From Eleginops maclovinus (Eukaryota > Chordata > Actinopteri > Perciformes > Eleginopidae), in assembly GCF_036324505.1 (NCBI RefSeq), contig NC_086368.1, forward strand, positions 21,248,378 to 21,312,377: 64,000 bases of DNA, in the 5' to 3' direction. This document shows, one piece after another, positions 11,101 through 24,249 of this stretch; the first letter of the stretch is position 1, and each line of letters begins with the position of its first letter. A model generated the notes under the pieces. The model was given only the letters and a program-made list of their open reading frames with translations. It was not told the DNA's origin and made no database searches. The position numbers were made by a program, and so were the translations under genes.

Positions 11101-12518
11101 TGAGGCTCCAGTCTGAAATTGAAATGGTTAAAGCACAGGTGAGAATTCAGTTTTGTAGATATATCTTTTTTTAATTCTTTAATTCTACGAATTGATTAAA
11201 AACATCCTAACTTTAGCAGTAATTAAACTGTGTTAGTAGCACCTGGACTTAAAAAGACAATAGGAATTCACACAACTCTTTGCTTTTCATTCTCTACTCT
11301 TAGCGAAACAATTTGGAGTCTCAGATCGCAGAGGCTGAGGAGCGTGGTGAAATCGCAGTAAAAGATGCCAGACTTCGCATTAGAGACCTGGAGGAAGCCC
11401 TCCAGAGAGCCAAGCAGGACATGGCCCTTCAAGTGCGCCAGTACCAGGAACTGATGAACGTGAAGCTGGCTCTGGATATTGAGATAGCCACCTACAGGAA
11501 ACTGCTGGAAGGAGAGGAGTATAGGTAAGGTGTTGCTGTGACAGCACCACCCTGTGGAGCTGCTGAGGAGTATCTTTTTTACATCAATATTATTGTGTAG
11601 ATGTCTCATGCTTTTCTGATCGTCTTCCTGCCCCTTGTTCTGTTTCCTCTACAGGTTAGCTACTGGAATCAAGACCAATATAACAAAGCAGACTTGTAAG
11701 TTCATGTTCTACCTTGGTTTAACTGTTAATTTTTGGCACAGTTTGAACTATTAATCAAAAACGGCATGACTGATGCCACCATGGGTTATGTTTTGGACAG
11801 CTGTCTGTCTCGTCACGTTGGATATTTTTGCACATTTTATTCACTTCTATTTTTGCACTTGTGTTATATCTACTTGATGGATGTGTGAAAAGTAAAGATA
11901 AATGCATGTGCTCTTTACCCTAAGTTAAATGTAATAGACGAAAATCAAAAGCTTTTCAATTGACTCTTTAGGCCCACATGTGCTAAATCTCTGAGAAGAA
12001 GAATGAATGGTAACTGAAGCCTTTGCGGATATGAATATATATTCAGATCATAACGGACCTTTTTTTCCATTACTGTGCCTTGTAATAATTATCTCTACTT
12101 TTGAATGTGCAGCAATGAACTACAATGCCTACGGCCTGGAGAGCTCCCGAACCCCATCCTACCTCAGTTGCTCCTTCGGTGGAAGTGGAGTCAGTGGAGT
12201 CAGTGGAGTCAATGGATTCAGTGGAGTCAGTGGATTCAGTGGAGTCAGCGGAGCCAAGGCAAGCATCGGTTCTGTTGCTGCCCTTGAAGGAGCAACAGTG
12301 AAGAGCACCACAGTCACCAAAACAGAAACAGTGATGATCAAGACCGAGGAGAAGAAAGAGGAGGAGAAAGAGGTGATAGAGGTCAAAGAGGAGGTAGCAA
12401 TCGAGGAGCCAGCTGTTGAGGAGAATAATGGGGAGAGGAGGAGGAGGAGGAGGAGGAGAAGGAGGTGCAACAGGAGAAGGAGGAGCAGGTGGAGGTTGAA
12501 GCTGTGGCTGAGGAGTGA
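8143..12518 (+). CDS. K8-like type II keratin with acidic tail, nine exons, three frame breaks
   Basis: Exons: 8143-8596, 9979-10187, 10309-10369, 10516-10611, 10721-10885, 11014-11138, 11304-11524, 11655-11695, 12113-12518, all with GT/AG introns. Lengths of exons 2-5 and 7 (209, 61, 96, 165, 221) equal those of the other type II genes here. The head ([24 protein letters not shown]) resembles K8. The rod starts at [18 protein letters not shown] and ends [13 protein letters not shown]. The tail has GVSG repeats, a [11 protein letters not shown] stretch and then a Glu-rich C-terminus. Three single-base indels break the frame: one extra base in the exon 1 Gly-rich head (likely in GGGGG at 8329-8333 or 8363-8367), one missing base in exon 6 near 11094 (125 instead of 126 bp), and one missing base near GGGG 12430-12433. 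Allowing for all three, the total is 593 codons including stop. Either assembly errors or a recent pseudogene; the intact splice sites and absence of other stops favour errors. Confidence 0.85.
8597..9978 (+). other. Intron 1 of the K8-like gene (1.38 kb)
   Basis: GT-AG intron between the head/coil-1A exon and the exon starting [15 protein letters not shown]. It contains only short chance frames and AT-rich DNA; no repeat or RNA gene was recognised. Confidence 0.7.
12188..12256 (+). repeat. 9-bp coding repeat in the keratin tail (GVSG/FSG units)
   Basis: About seven tandem copies of ggagtcagt and its variants ggagtcaat, ggattcagt and ggagtcagc in exon 9 encode a Gly-Val-Ser / Gly-Phe-Ser repeat. 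Short Gly/Ser repeats are normal in keratin tails; this one sits just before the acidic segment and probably varies in copy number. Confidence 0.85.
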
Positions 12519-13014
12519 TTGTTTTTTCCAGTTTTGTCTGATTTATGATTGATCATATTGGTTTGGAGGTGAAGAAAAAGCACACCGACACTGTTTTATT
12601 ATCCATGTCTCTAATGTTTCTGAAGTGCCTTGACCAAACAATGTTTCTCCTGTAAGAGGTGTAAACACAACTTTTCTTCACTTAATGAAAAGATGTTAAA
12701 GGATGAGTCTTTGTTAAGGTATCTGAAAAGTCTTCATAAATTCTTGACTGTAAACTTCCTGTCGTCAGGGATCACTGAACCACATGTGATTAGCCAGCAG
12801 GTGGCCCTATTGCATTTGTTTTCTTCTGTTGCTCTTGAGGTCTGAGCAAGTCAAAGCACTGATGCCACCTCGAATATAACTGCTGCATGGACCTTTTTAT
12901 TCTCTACCTGCTATAAAATGAATATCTGTGAACAAAGTCTTCCATCTGCTTCAAAAAGCCTTCTTTCTGTGCGTTACCCCTAGCGACACATCCTGTCCTG
13001 TCTATTTGCTCAAC

Positions 13015-13020
13015 AATAAA
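13015..13020 (+). terminator. Polyadenylation signal of the K8-like gene
   Basis: AATAAA about 500 bp after the inferred stop codon (12518), followed by T-rich and GT-rich sequence (ttgttgtgtttcc) within 50 bp. This gives a 3' UTR of roughly 520 nt. Confidence 0.7.
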
Positions 13021-13212
13021 TCTTCTTCAAACATTATTTTACATGGTGTATTGTTGTGTTTCCTATGGTTTGTAAGTTTCCCAGTAAGTTGATGTGATTA
13101 TACTGTAAGATAGTAAGATAATACGTAATCCTTCAACTATTAAGCACCAGATGTAAAAAGATAAGTGAATTTAAAAAACATTTTACACACAATGAAAGAT
13201 TAATGTTCTAAG

Positions 13213-13343
<131 letters not shown>

Positions 13344-13344
13344 T

Positions 13345-16300
13345 GGTGAACTTTAAAAAGCCTTAGAAAAACTCTAACTTACATGACATTTTAAACATTT
13401 CTCTGACTAGTCCCAGTCTGTCTAAGAACGGGTACATGCTAATTGCAGGGGTTTATTTTCAACAAAAGGAAGTTGAAGGTCATTCCTGATTAGAAAATGT
13501 CAGAAAATGTCATGGTCCAAACACTTCTAATCCCTTACTGTGAAAAAAAGTAATTATACATCCAAAGTTCACACGAAACAGGTTCAAAGCAAAGAAGTCT
13601 GATTCAAACATGCCAAGAGTTGTATCAGGACATAACATGCTAAATGTAATATATGTGACAGTCTGTGAGTGTACTGACAAGTGATTTAATCTAAAACAAC
13701 TGAAACAACTATAGCAACAGGTTTGAACAGGAATTGTGGGTGGGGGTGCCACACCCAAGGCTATACAACCTGAAGTTTTAGGAGAAAAAACTGTACAAAT
13801 CCCAAAGTAACACCCACCGTTCATTGCTCTAAGAAAATAACTGTGGCTGCTGCTGACACACACTGGAGCAGGCTGGATCATTTTCAGGTTTAAAGGCATA
13901 ATAGTTAATTGTATAAACATGATATCACAGTGTATGAAAAGCTTTGGTGGTTTATATTGACTCTGCATTTACTTGATGAGTTTGAAAATACATTTGCATC
14001 AGAGCTGGAAGAAGACTCCTATCATTAACTTAGAAAAAAACCCCTATCAAAATAAGGAGAAACTGTCACACCAAACAATGTAAATTAGTTAGAAAGCAGT
14101 TTGATTCATTAAAAATGAAGCCAGCGTTGCAAGTTACGTTTTAATTTAGATGTCCTGATTCAGATAGTATGTATTGCTATTGAATGATAGGCTAGTAATC
14201 ATCCAACGAAGCAATATTATGAAACTCTCTAGCAGGAAATATCTGCAATAATAACTACTAATGTTACGCAATCAGAATGTTAAAACTGAAAAAAACAAAA
14301 ACGTTGTGGACTTCAGCAACTTCATGACCCACAAACCAAGGCAACAAATACCAGGTGTGTCAGGGCGTGTTTGTTTCTTAGTACCCTGGAAACATCTGTG
14401 GTTTTACATTGGCTTCTTGCAGCATTCCTATTTTGTTCATTGTTTTCTGAATGTGTGGTGATGTGTAGTTTCTGTATTTCCTGATATTTTTTTTCTGTAT
14501 GCGTTGTTTTATTGCGGTCGTTTTTCTTATTTTTCCTTGCAGCAGCTGTTTTGAAGCTGCAGCATCTAAGCCCTGTTGAATACTGCAAGACATTTACACT
14601 GCAAAAGTATAGTGGTTGACAGTACAAAAAAAAGTACCTGCTAGTCATTCTTCAGATTGAAGATTGGACTTTTGTTGAGGAATAGTTTCAATTTGCACAA
14701 CCCCATTCATCTATGATCTCCATGGATGAACAGGGCACATTTCATATGAATATTGTTTGGGTTGATCGTTATGAAATGCATAGTTGCAATGAATCCACAG
14801 AATCTTATCACCATAACGATAATCGGTACAAATAAAATCTCATATTTGTGAAGGTCTCTGAGTTGTTAGGCATTGTTTGACATAAGGTGCATGCCCTGTT
14901 TTAGGAATGTTTTTTTCCCTAACCCATCTAACCGGTTTAATCATGCATCATTACTTACTAAGTCTTATCAAACCATGTTTGTGATTGAGGTTTAAACCTT
15001 GAGCGTCTTTTGAAAACAGGTCCTTTTGTTAGCAGTGCAAAGGAATCTTCTCTGCCTCTGCTACACACACATTATGTACTGTTGTGTAACACACACACAT
15101 CTACAGTATGCTGCTGCAGCCGCTGGTGTTTCTGCTGATTATACTTGCATGATCCATCATCTTATTTTTATTCATTCAAATTAATTCATGCATTAGTCAT
15201 TGAAAACATTTCAACATGTATTTATTCAAAAGCAATTGTCTACTTCTTTGCAGATGATGCATCCTTCTCCTTTCTGCTGCTTAATCAATGCACTGTTCTT
15301 ATTGGAGCAGGCATAAACTGTGTTAAACTGAACCTGTCAAAAGCCCACCGTGATGTTTGCTGTTGCAGCCTTTGCAAAATCTACCCCTGTCCATAAAACG
15401 TTTGTCAGCATGCCAAGTATAGAATTGGAAAACCTAACATATATACTCTGAATCAGTTAGAGGTATGGGGCGAGGCTACAGCGAGTAAAGCGAGAACATT
15501 GAAAGAAACCTGGCTGCTTTACTGTGACTGACCGTGTACAATCCTTGACCTAATCTTGAGTTAACCGCATGCAGTGTTGGTTCCAGTTTTCCCATTGTGT
15601 TATGTCATCTGTACAGTATGTGTAGGTACTTCAGTTAGGATCTAAAATACACACGTCCACACCTCAATGAGAAAAAAAAAAAAGAATGATTTCTCTCTTC
15701 ACCATCCAACCGCCTGCAGGCAAATGACGCAACACTGCACTCAAAGTGAGTCTTTTGTCTTTATTGTAGACTTAAATCAGAACTCAAATGATACAATAAT
15801 ACTAATCGTGGTCTTTGAGAATAATACCTTAATCTGGGTCTTTTGGGAACATTATTTTGACTGTGTTTGGAAGAGGGTCTGATACAGGACCAACAACAAC
15901 AGAAATAGAGTACAGTGTATGACTACTGAGCACCTCAGTTGGCAATGATTTGGTGCACAAGCACAATCGAAGAAACAAGACATATTAAGCTTTGGCATGG
16001 CTACCTGTTGGTTTAACTAATTTGCCTATTGTGCCCAATGACAGAGAAACATACTGTAATGACTAAGTATTGACATTAAACTATTAATGTTTGATCCCCC
16101 TCCAGGGTTTAGGCAATTTACTTGTGTAAACTATCAAATTTAATTGTCTGAACACTAAAACTACACCAGCAGCAATACATTTAATGCTCACCTTGATTTT
16201 ATTCATTCGTGATTTGTCTGTACAGGACTGATATAAAAAGAACTGACAAGGCAGACAATTAGAAAAAAAAAAAGGAAATAGATCAGCTGGAGTAACAGGT

Positions 16301-18650
16301 CTGAATTCCTTTGCAGGCTTAGTGTGTAGACTGCTGATAGATAGAGGATCTGTAGAAAGGATGAGCATTTCTGGTTTTGGATGCCTGGTTAAGGTGTGCC
16401 CATTTTGAGTGATAAAGCCAAGCAAAACAACAACCATAAACTAAATTACTTTCTAAGGAAGTCAGATTTCTTAGGTAAGGCTGCAGGACAATTATATTTT
16501 TATAAGCAATACAATAAAGTATCTTCTGAAGGATGGACCATTGCCGGTTCCACCAGTAACTTCAAATTCACAGTAGCATTTGAAAGTTAAAGTGCATCTC
16601 AAGTAAGGGCAGGGCAGGTCAAAAGTCAATTCTGGAATCCATCTCTGAAATGTGCCCTGGACAGACAAAGATTTGGCATTGAAAGGTCATTTCAAATTGG
16701 CCATACACTGAACAAAATGTTTGTTTTTTTCGATGTCATTTAAAAATGTCTTTCACACGAAGAACAAGACATTTGTAAATGGGAAAGCAATGTCTGTCAA
16801 AATGTAAACACATTGCACATCTCTTATCTGGCACACACATGCTTTCTTCATAAATTTCGTTCAACGATCTTGCCTTTATTTAATTATCTTAAAACAGTTT
16901 TCAAGAATGACCGTTTTTCCATTATGCTCTGTGCGAGGTTGCATAATTCCAAACGGCTAACAAGCTGGAAGTTAGAGTGGCTTACGAATCTCCCTACAGT
17001 AGCTGCTGAATGAAAAAGAGACAAGAAATACAACGGTCAAATAGTAAAAGGTGTCCAGTGTCATAGAAATCAACTAAAGTAACATGTAATGAAATAGTTT
17101 CAAAGCAACTGCATCATTTGTGCTGAAGTATATCAGGTAAGGCAAGTCCTTCCTTGTCCCTGAATCCTGTACAGCAGAGAGGCTCTGTGTCGAGACTGTT
17201 ATTGTTTGGCTATTCATTTGGTGCATATTCCTTATTAAATTCAGCCAGTCAATTTACAAAGGAATGTATAGTGTATGTGAAAACAGCAAAGCAGTAAAGC
17301 AATGTCACGGTCTTCAGGCATGATGGTGGGGTTGATTAAAGCTAATAAAGAAACCAGCGTAAATGTCGGATGAGGAGAAACCTACAGAACGATGATTCAG
17401 CAGCAACAAATGCTTGAATAGATTGTTAATAAGAGATTGTAATGATACATGGATAATGTCTCTTGTCAATACAGGAGTGCAACTTGAGCTGTCTGCCTGA
17501 GCTTGCTTACAGACTCCACAACATTTGTTTAAAATCAAATTACCACAAACTAGTTGACCAACTGCAAACCTGGAGTCATGTACTAATATTAGTTGGGGCT
17601 GATAATGTTTGAGCCCTATACACTGGACCTTGCAGATTTTGACATGGCAATTGCAAAATGGTTATTAAATAATCAAATAATTTAATAACCCGTTTTTCAC
17701 ACCTTCACTACTGCACCCCTCTCAACCATTCTAAACATCTCTTGTTGGGTTTATGTGACCTGTCAGCAAAGCAAGCTGGTTTATAGAGAACATCATCTGT
17801 CATCTTCAAATGAGACTGAATGACAGGTCAGTCCCTGCAGGGAACTTTGTTTCGGCACCAGTCTGTTTTCTATGATGTATCTTACTTATGATCTGACAGA
17901 AGAAAGCTGCCCCTCCCTGGGTGTGTAGTTATCAATGATAGATGGTATCCAACTCTCAGGGCATACTTTCAGTTTGTTAGAGTAACAACCCTCAGTGTGC
18001 TAACCACAACATGTTAGATAACAAGTAATTGTATTGTAAATCTTTTGATCTGTCCTGAAAATGTATGATGATTTTAAAGTTGTTCAAAAGATCATTTGTT
18101 TTTCTTCCTAATTCCTCCCCCATTTCCATAAAGATTTCATTTTGTTTTATGGTTGTTAAAATGCTTCCTCTTCGTTATAATGCATATTTTAAACTTGGTT
18201 GAAGTTCTGCATGCTGCAGGATGCATGTATAATGTCATGTATCAGCAAAAGCTATGTGTTAAAATGACAAAACCCAAAGTGTGGTGTGACTGAGAAATGG
18301 AATAATCATCATTGCCAACTCGCTTTCACTGGGTATTAAAGACTTACCATGGCAAAGAGGTGTGTTTGTTTCATTTTGTGATCTGTCTGCCAAACACTTA
18401 TAAGATATATGAGGCCCAACAACCTTAACCAGCAATGTTTGATTCTATTATATAAATGTGGGTGTGCACAAACATGCTTTCTCTTGGTCTGCGTCCCTCA
18501 CATAGCTTTCACTTTAAGAATGCACGGGTGTGTCGGACTAACTCTTCCTTGTCCTGCATAAACATTTGAGTATAAAATGACAGCTTTTTCCTTATTATAT
18601 TTTCCATTTCATGACAATATTTTCATTGATATTGGAGTGTATGCTCTAAA
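13345..18650. other. Gene-free spacer
   Basis: More than 5 kb of AT-rich DNA. The open frames are short, scattered over both strands and without family motifs. I found no keratin exon relic, tRNA or other RNA gene. Confidence 0.5.
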
Positions 18651-18651
18651 G

Positions 18652-18850
18652 CAGGGGTGTCCAAACTTTTTTCGCTGAGGGCCACATACAGAAAAACTTA
18701 CAAAGGGCTGGGCCCCTCATTAGATCTGAAGTATATTGCCTCATAAGTTAAGTTAGAAGTTAGACAAATTATTCTTGAAACTTCAATATGCTTTAAGAAA
18801 ACATCAAAGCTTTCCATAGGGTTTCCAATCTTTTGTTACAAAAAGGGTTA
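18652..18850. mobile_element. hAT-type element fragment (left end only)
   Basis: CAGGGGTGTCCAAACTTTTT followed by 'cgctgagggccacatacagaaaaac' wording is, from memory, the start of a family of vertebrate hAT elements. No matching right end (agtttggacacccctg) occurs nearby, so the copy is truncated or decayed. The right limit given is arbitrary; related sequence may extend to about 19050. Confidence 0.5.
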
Positions 18851-19189
18851 TCAGCTCATTCCTTATAACTGAAGCCTCAGATTGCTTATAATAAAGGGAA
18901 ATATGAAGGGTATATTTCAATCTTGTTCTGCAAATAAGTTATTGGGCTTTTTTTCTCAACTAAGATTTGTTAGAAAGGTTTTAAACTTTAATTGACTGAA
19001 TTTATTAAAAAGTGGGCCTTTTAATACATGAATACTACTGTGTAATATATGTCAACATATATATGTAAGAAGTACAAATTAGAAAAGCACAATTCCATCT
19101 CTAAACAAAAAGAGTTCATCCTTTATTTGTGTATAGACCTTAAGCAGAATCCAGTTGGTAGTTATAATAGTTTTTTTCGTGGTTGGATA

Positions 19190-19208
19190 CCCCCCCCCCC
19201 CCCCCCCC
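19190..19208. repeat. Poly-C run
   Basis: Nineteen consecutive C residues, a site prone to sequencing and assembly length error. Confidence 0.95.
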
Positions 19209-19658
19209 TTTCTGTTTTTAAAAGAGCTTAAACATGTTACTGTTATTTATTTTCTTTCTGCTGTTTTATTGGTTTAATTTTAAGTTATCAAATTGTGTTT
19301 CTTCATACTTGTTTCGACTATCTGTGAATGACATTCCACAACCAAAGTGCAAGACAAGTTTGCTGCAAGGGATGTTTTAGTTTCCTTTTGGTAGAGCGTC
19401 TTTTATAAGTAGTTAATAATTGCCCACTATCAAATGGCATTTAGAGGTTAAAAGGGTGGGGCAATTTGAAGAACAGTCTTCTTTCACCTGTTCAAACTTG
19501 CTAGTGTGCAGGTATGTGCCAAGAAATCGGCTGTTAGAGGCTGCACTTCTCTACTTTTTTTGCCTTTTCATGGTATCACTTACATCATTGAACACAAGCT
19601 GTATTGCACAAGTTTGTAAGGATTCTCCCGTGAATACAGTTGCATTGAATGGCAGTTA

Positions 19659-19659
<1 letters not shown>

Positions 19660-19700
<41 letters not shown>

Positions 19701-19739
19701 TAGTACACACACTCCTACACATGCGCACACACACACAGA
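19660..19739. repeat. (CA)n microsatellite with imperfect tail
   Basis: Pure CA tract to 19698, then interrupted CA-rich sequence (tagtacacacactcc, gcgcacacac) to 19739. Confidence 0.95.
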
Positions 19740-20490
19740 CTACTATAATAAAGGCAGCAATAGAGATAATGAGTGTGTAAAGACAAGACAGTGTTTGCTA
19801 GGCAGTGCAGGAACAAAAACAATAGCGTGACTAAACCTCTTTGGTGGGGAACTGTAGGGAAAGGTTGCAGTCCGATAACAGGAGACACATTCATGTTATT
19901 TACTTTTTTCTCCTCTACTCAACTGTTTCCCTGATACTTATATGCTGATCTACCATGAAAATGCACCACTTGAATGAAAACGTCAAAAATATATAAGCTC
20001 TTAGTAACTAATGTACATGTGAAAACTCCTTTCAATGAAAGCTACCACATAGCAAATTGCAAAGTTTAACAAATAGCCAAGAGACATAATAGGTCATAAG
20101 TTATCATGTAGTGTCTAAATCTCCCTGAGATCGTATGAATGGGAGGGCCAGTTGCAACACTAACAGGTTCCACACCCTATAGAGGCCAACAACTTTAACC
20201 CATGACTATGTTGACTTATCATCTGAGTGGCCCCACCCTTTTACAACTTGATGCGTAGACAGATTCTATAGGTTTCTGGGCATGTTTAGAGCATACAGCA
20301 GTAAATTCTTCTCACTTCTATTCAAACTGATGATGGATGTGTAGACCAAAGCAAGATCACAACGTCTTCCGTTCGGCATGCTGTATTGAGTCACTATGAG
20401 GCCAGTGACAGTGTTGAACCTATCGCTGAATGGGTGGGTTGTGTCCTAGGAATGTGTACACTGCAGGCAGAACAGACTTGCTTAGACAAG
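19740..20490. other. Spacer, nothing recognised
   Basis: Unique-looking AT-rich sequence between two microsatellites without a supported gene. Confidence 0.5.
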
Positions 20491-20673
<183 letters not shown>

Positions 20674-20699
20674 CACATGTGCGTGTTTTTTAGTGACTG

Positions 20700-22520
20700 C
20701 CCAGCGCCACAGCCCTTTTAAAGAATGGCAACCAGATTACTATCCAGGAAGGCCAGTTAGATAGAGATACGGTATCACAGACTATCAGATGCCAAATGAA
20801 TCTATAACACTGGAAACTTTTTATGGTGGTAAACAGTTGAAATATATCTTTCAAGTTAGAATATTTCATCACTTAACACAAAGTGCACTTCAGGTTTTAT
20901 AAAATGTTTAAGTCTGGACGAGTCACACCACTAGCATGACCAAAAACAGACAAATCAGCTTCTTTCTTTCAATGCAAAGAAAGCTGTTTGATATAGTTAT
21001 TTAGCTAATCTGTGAAACCGAGGATTTTGTAATCATGACAAGACCAAATTAGTAATGATCACTGTTTGAACTAAAGACAACAGAGGTTCTCTGCCTGACT
21101 CCATGCAAGTACAGGTGTTGTCAAATGACCACTGACAAAAGGCATTTGATTCTGTTGCTAGGTTTCTATATACTAGACAACTTGTCTAGTCTTCCCTGTC
21201 TGCCGATAAATGAGTCATACAGACTGATTGCAGTGTGTGGCAGACTTCCCATGTCTGACTTCTTCCCACAATTATAGTCAGCTGGTTGGTTGGGGCTATA
21301 AGCAAGGTGTTAAAATCCAGAATTGTAAATTAATATTTTCAAGCAAACAGTGTGGATGTGTTTGAAGAAGAGTTAGCAAGCCAACAACCTGCTGACTTTA
21401 CAAGTGTAAAATATGTTTACTGACAACTCTAGCTGACTTTGTGAATGAGACATTCTCTGGGGACTTTCAAGACATGGTTCATGGTTACCTTTTATTGTAC
21501 ACATTGATTGCAGGTTAACCACATTCTCTTCACTTGGCCTCCACAAGATTCTTCCATGCATTAGATGTGACCGCTGTGTTGTAAGGGTGTGTTCCTCTTT
21601 GCAGGTGGGGAAACTGTGAGGCCCATATTAAAATCCAATCTACAAACACTCCCTCATGATGAACACACCCACAACTCTACTCTATGAGAATGCCAAAACA
21701 AGCACATAGGGTGTGGTTGTGTGTCTAAAGGCTTCAGGTTTTCTCTTTTGTGTGACTTGGTTATTGTTCATATGGTCAATGAAAAGGTTGATTATACTCA
21801 TTTAATATCTGATAGGACTTTTGGATTTCCTGAACTTTAAAATAATGAACCATAGATAAAGTGTGCTACAATGTGCATACTTAAAAGAATAGGCCTGGTT
21901 TTATTATTATTTCCTACAGTAGATGGCAGTCAGCATGCCCCCATATTGGACATACAGACCAGAATCCCCTGTGATCGGAAATGGAGTCTGGCGGCTTTAA
22001 AAACAAAATGTATACTATGGATTCAGTCACATCAGAAAGTGTTTTCTCAAAGTGATAACAATATTCTCAATAATACAAACACTTACAACTGATATTATTA
22101 TTTTTCTAAGTATTAACATTTTTCAGGTGAGCCCTTTTTTAGGTGCCTACAGTATGTTCTGCTTTTGCCCCTATTGTAGGGTCAGAAGCTTCCCCGTCGC
22201 AACTTTTGTCGGTTTCACCAAACTGTGGGCGTTACAACTGCCACATACTGTAGGTAATACACTTACTTAGGACAAGCACAAACCCTTTTCTAAAAGTCTA
22301 TTCCTACATTGAATTAAAAAAAACAAAGAAGTAGGAGGTAGAAGAAAAGTGACACCCGATGTGTCATAATTTAAGTTTTCTGATGACTAGTGGAAGAAGC
22401 AGATTGTTCATTACTATATTTATACTTATCAGCTAAATTAACTAATATACATTCAGAAGTATTTCAATGTCACATAATACAAATACACATTTATGTTACA
22501 CGTGGCTATAACTGTATGCT
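20700..22520. other. Spacer, one possible dispersed repeat
   Basis: No gene recognised. The block around 21895-22260 ('ctacagtagatggcagtcagcatgcc' ... 'ccacatactgtag') starts and ends with the short inverted words ctacagtag / ctgtag and has wording I associate with fish dispersed repeats, but I could not define ends or a target duplication. Confidence 0.35.
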
Positions 22521-22529
22521 ACTGTATGC

Positions 22530-22550
22530 ACAGACACACACAGACACACA

Positions 22551-22633
<83 letters not shown>
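22530..22633. repeat. (CA)n microsatellite
   Basis: CA tract with initial CAGACACA variants; pure from about 22551. Confidence 0.98.
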
Positions 22634-22635
<2 letters not shown>

Positions 22636-22639
22636 GGTA

Positions 22640-23460
22640 TCATTCCATACCTGCTCCTATACAAATGGTTGCCATCCACCTCTATTGGCAGTACAGCTTG
22701 CACTATCGCTAAGAAATGTCAAGATGTCGAGATGTCAAGATGTCGCTTGAAATACTTACTTTTACGAGTGCAGTGTACTTGATGAAGAATCTTTATTAAT
22801 CAACATCAAACTGTTGGATATACACTAGCTGTTGCCCAGCCCTCATAGCCTAGACTCCTTATAATTATATGCCTTTCTCTTGAAACTTGAAACAAAGGCT
22901 ACTTTCTGGTTTTCCAAAGAATGTGTTGAAGTAAAAGTAGTCGCATTGTTCTTCACACCCAAAGGGGTGAAGGAAATTTACTGACTGGAAGTGAATTCCA
23001 CGTCTGTCAAATTGACTCTGTCTCTGACTTTAGGCACTGTGATGATAACTTTCTCTTACTGTTTAAATAGCTTAGCCTCTGGATGCTTAAACCTCTATCC
23101 TACTTTTTTACTTTTGTTTGTTTAAATGCAGCTGTTGAGATACCATACTTAACTAAACATGTTAATGTATGATCCAAAGCTAACTCAATATCTAAATCAT
23201 ATAAGATCACTACATCTTAATTCACTACCAGTGGATTACCGTATAGAGTAACATTTTATTTTGTAGTTCCTAAGAACATGAGGGCTTTTGAAAATCCTCT
23301 TAGATTGTTGATCCAGTCACCTTCATATCTCATGTGCATTGTCATTGGGTGGAGCACATTCTTGTCAAAATAAGCCACTGGTTGTGAAAGTCTGAAAATG
23401 ATGAATCCTTGCAAACATCATCACCAACACCGACACTGACAGTGACACCAGTTGAGAAAT
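22640..23460. other. Spacer, nothing recognised
   Basis: AT-rich DNA without supported features. Confidence 0.5.
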
Positions 23461-23466
23461 ACTCAA

Positions 23467-23572
23467 CCTATAGGTAGACAGCTTGACCTATAGGTAGACA
23501 GCTTGACCTATAGGTAGACAGGTAGACAGCTTGACCTATAGGTAGACAGCTTTACCTATAGGTAGATAGCTG
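23467..23572. repeat. 20-bp minisatellite, five copies
   Basis: Unit cctataggtagacagcttga repeats at 23467, 23487, 23507, 23535 and 23555. The third copy has an internal 8-bp duplication (ggtagaca) and the last copy is diverged. Likely a slippage-prone minisatellite. Confidence 0.9.
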
Positions 23573-23579
23573 GTGTGCA

Positions 23580-24150
23580 ATTGGGTGTATAATTTTTTTT
23601 TTCCATTAAAGAATTCATTTGGAGGAGCATTGACTAATAAACTACATTTATCTGCCAGCTGACGTTTGAACTGAGCTTACCTTTGAAAAGAACTCTTAAA
23701 CATTAAAGATAATCATACTTTTGTTACTGTGCTGTAACAGTAAGAGATGGATGTCAGGTGTTGCCCTACGTGACAGACCACACCTGAGTCGTAAACACAT
23801 ACTTATTGTGTGCTGCAAAAACATTCTTGATCCAATCAAAGATTAAACGTGTCTTTCATTCATGCAAGCTATGCCTCGCTGCATCTGTGAATCATCCATT
23901 CTAGTTCTCTGCATGGCTACTGATTCACATTAAGTATAAAGAAGCATGGTATACCTCGGAAAACTTAGGGCCAACACCCAGTTAAAAATTCTCCAGAAAG
24001 GTTCACAAGTAAAGTGTAGGCAGGTTTCACCAAGCGACTTAGGTTTGTTTGATATTTTGAGAAGTCAAATAATTCAAATTAAACATTCATGTTTTTTTTT
24101 GTAATATTATGTTTCCAGCTACAGAGAAATCAATGGCGTGAAGACTAGCA
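23580..24150. other. Spacer, nothing recognised
   Basis: AT-rich sequence without a supported gene or repeat. Confidence 0.5.
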
Positions 24151-24152
24151 TT

Positions 24153-24156
<4 letters not shown>

Positions 24157-24242
<86 letters not shown>
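24157..24242. repeat. (GT)n microsatellite
   Basis: Pure TG tract of about 86 bp. Confidence 0.98.
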
Positions 24243-24244
<2 letters not shown>

Positions 24245-24249
24245 AGACT

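Noticed and set aside
12007..12112. Coding sequence before exon 9 of the K8-like gene
   Set aside because: The frame runs through intron 8; the acceptor at 12111-12112 joins exon 8 in phase (codon T|CA), so the upstream part is intronic.
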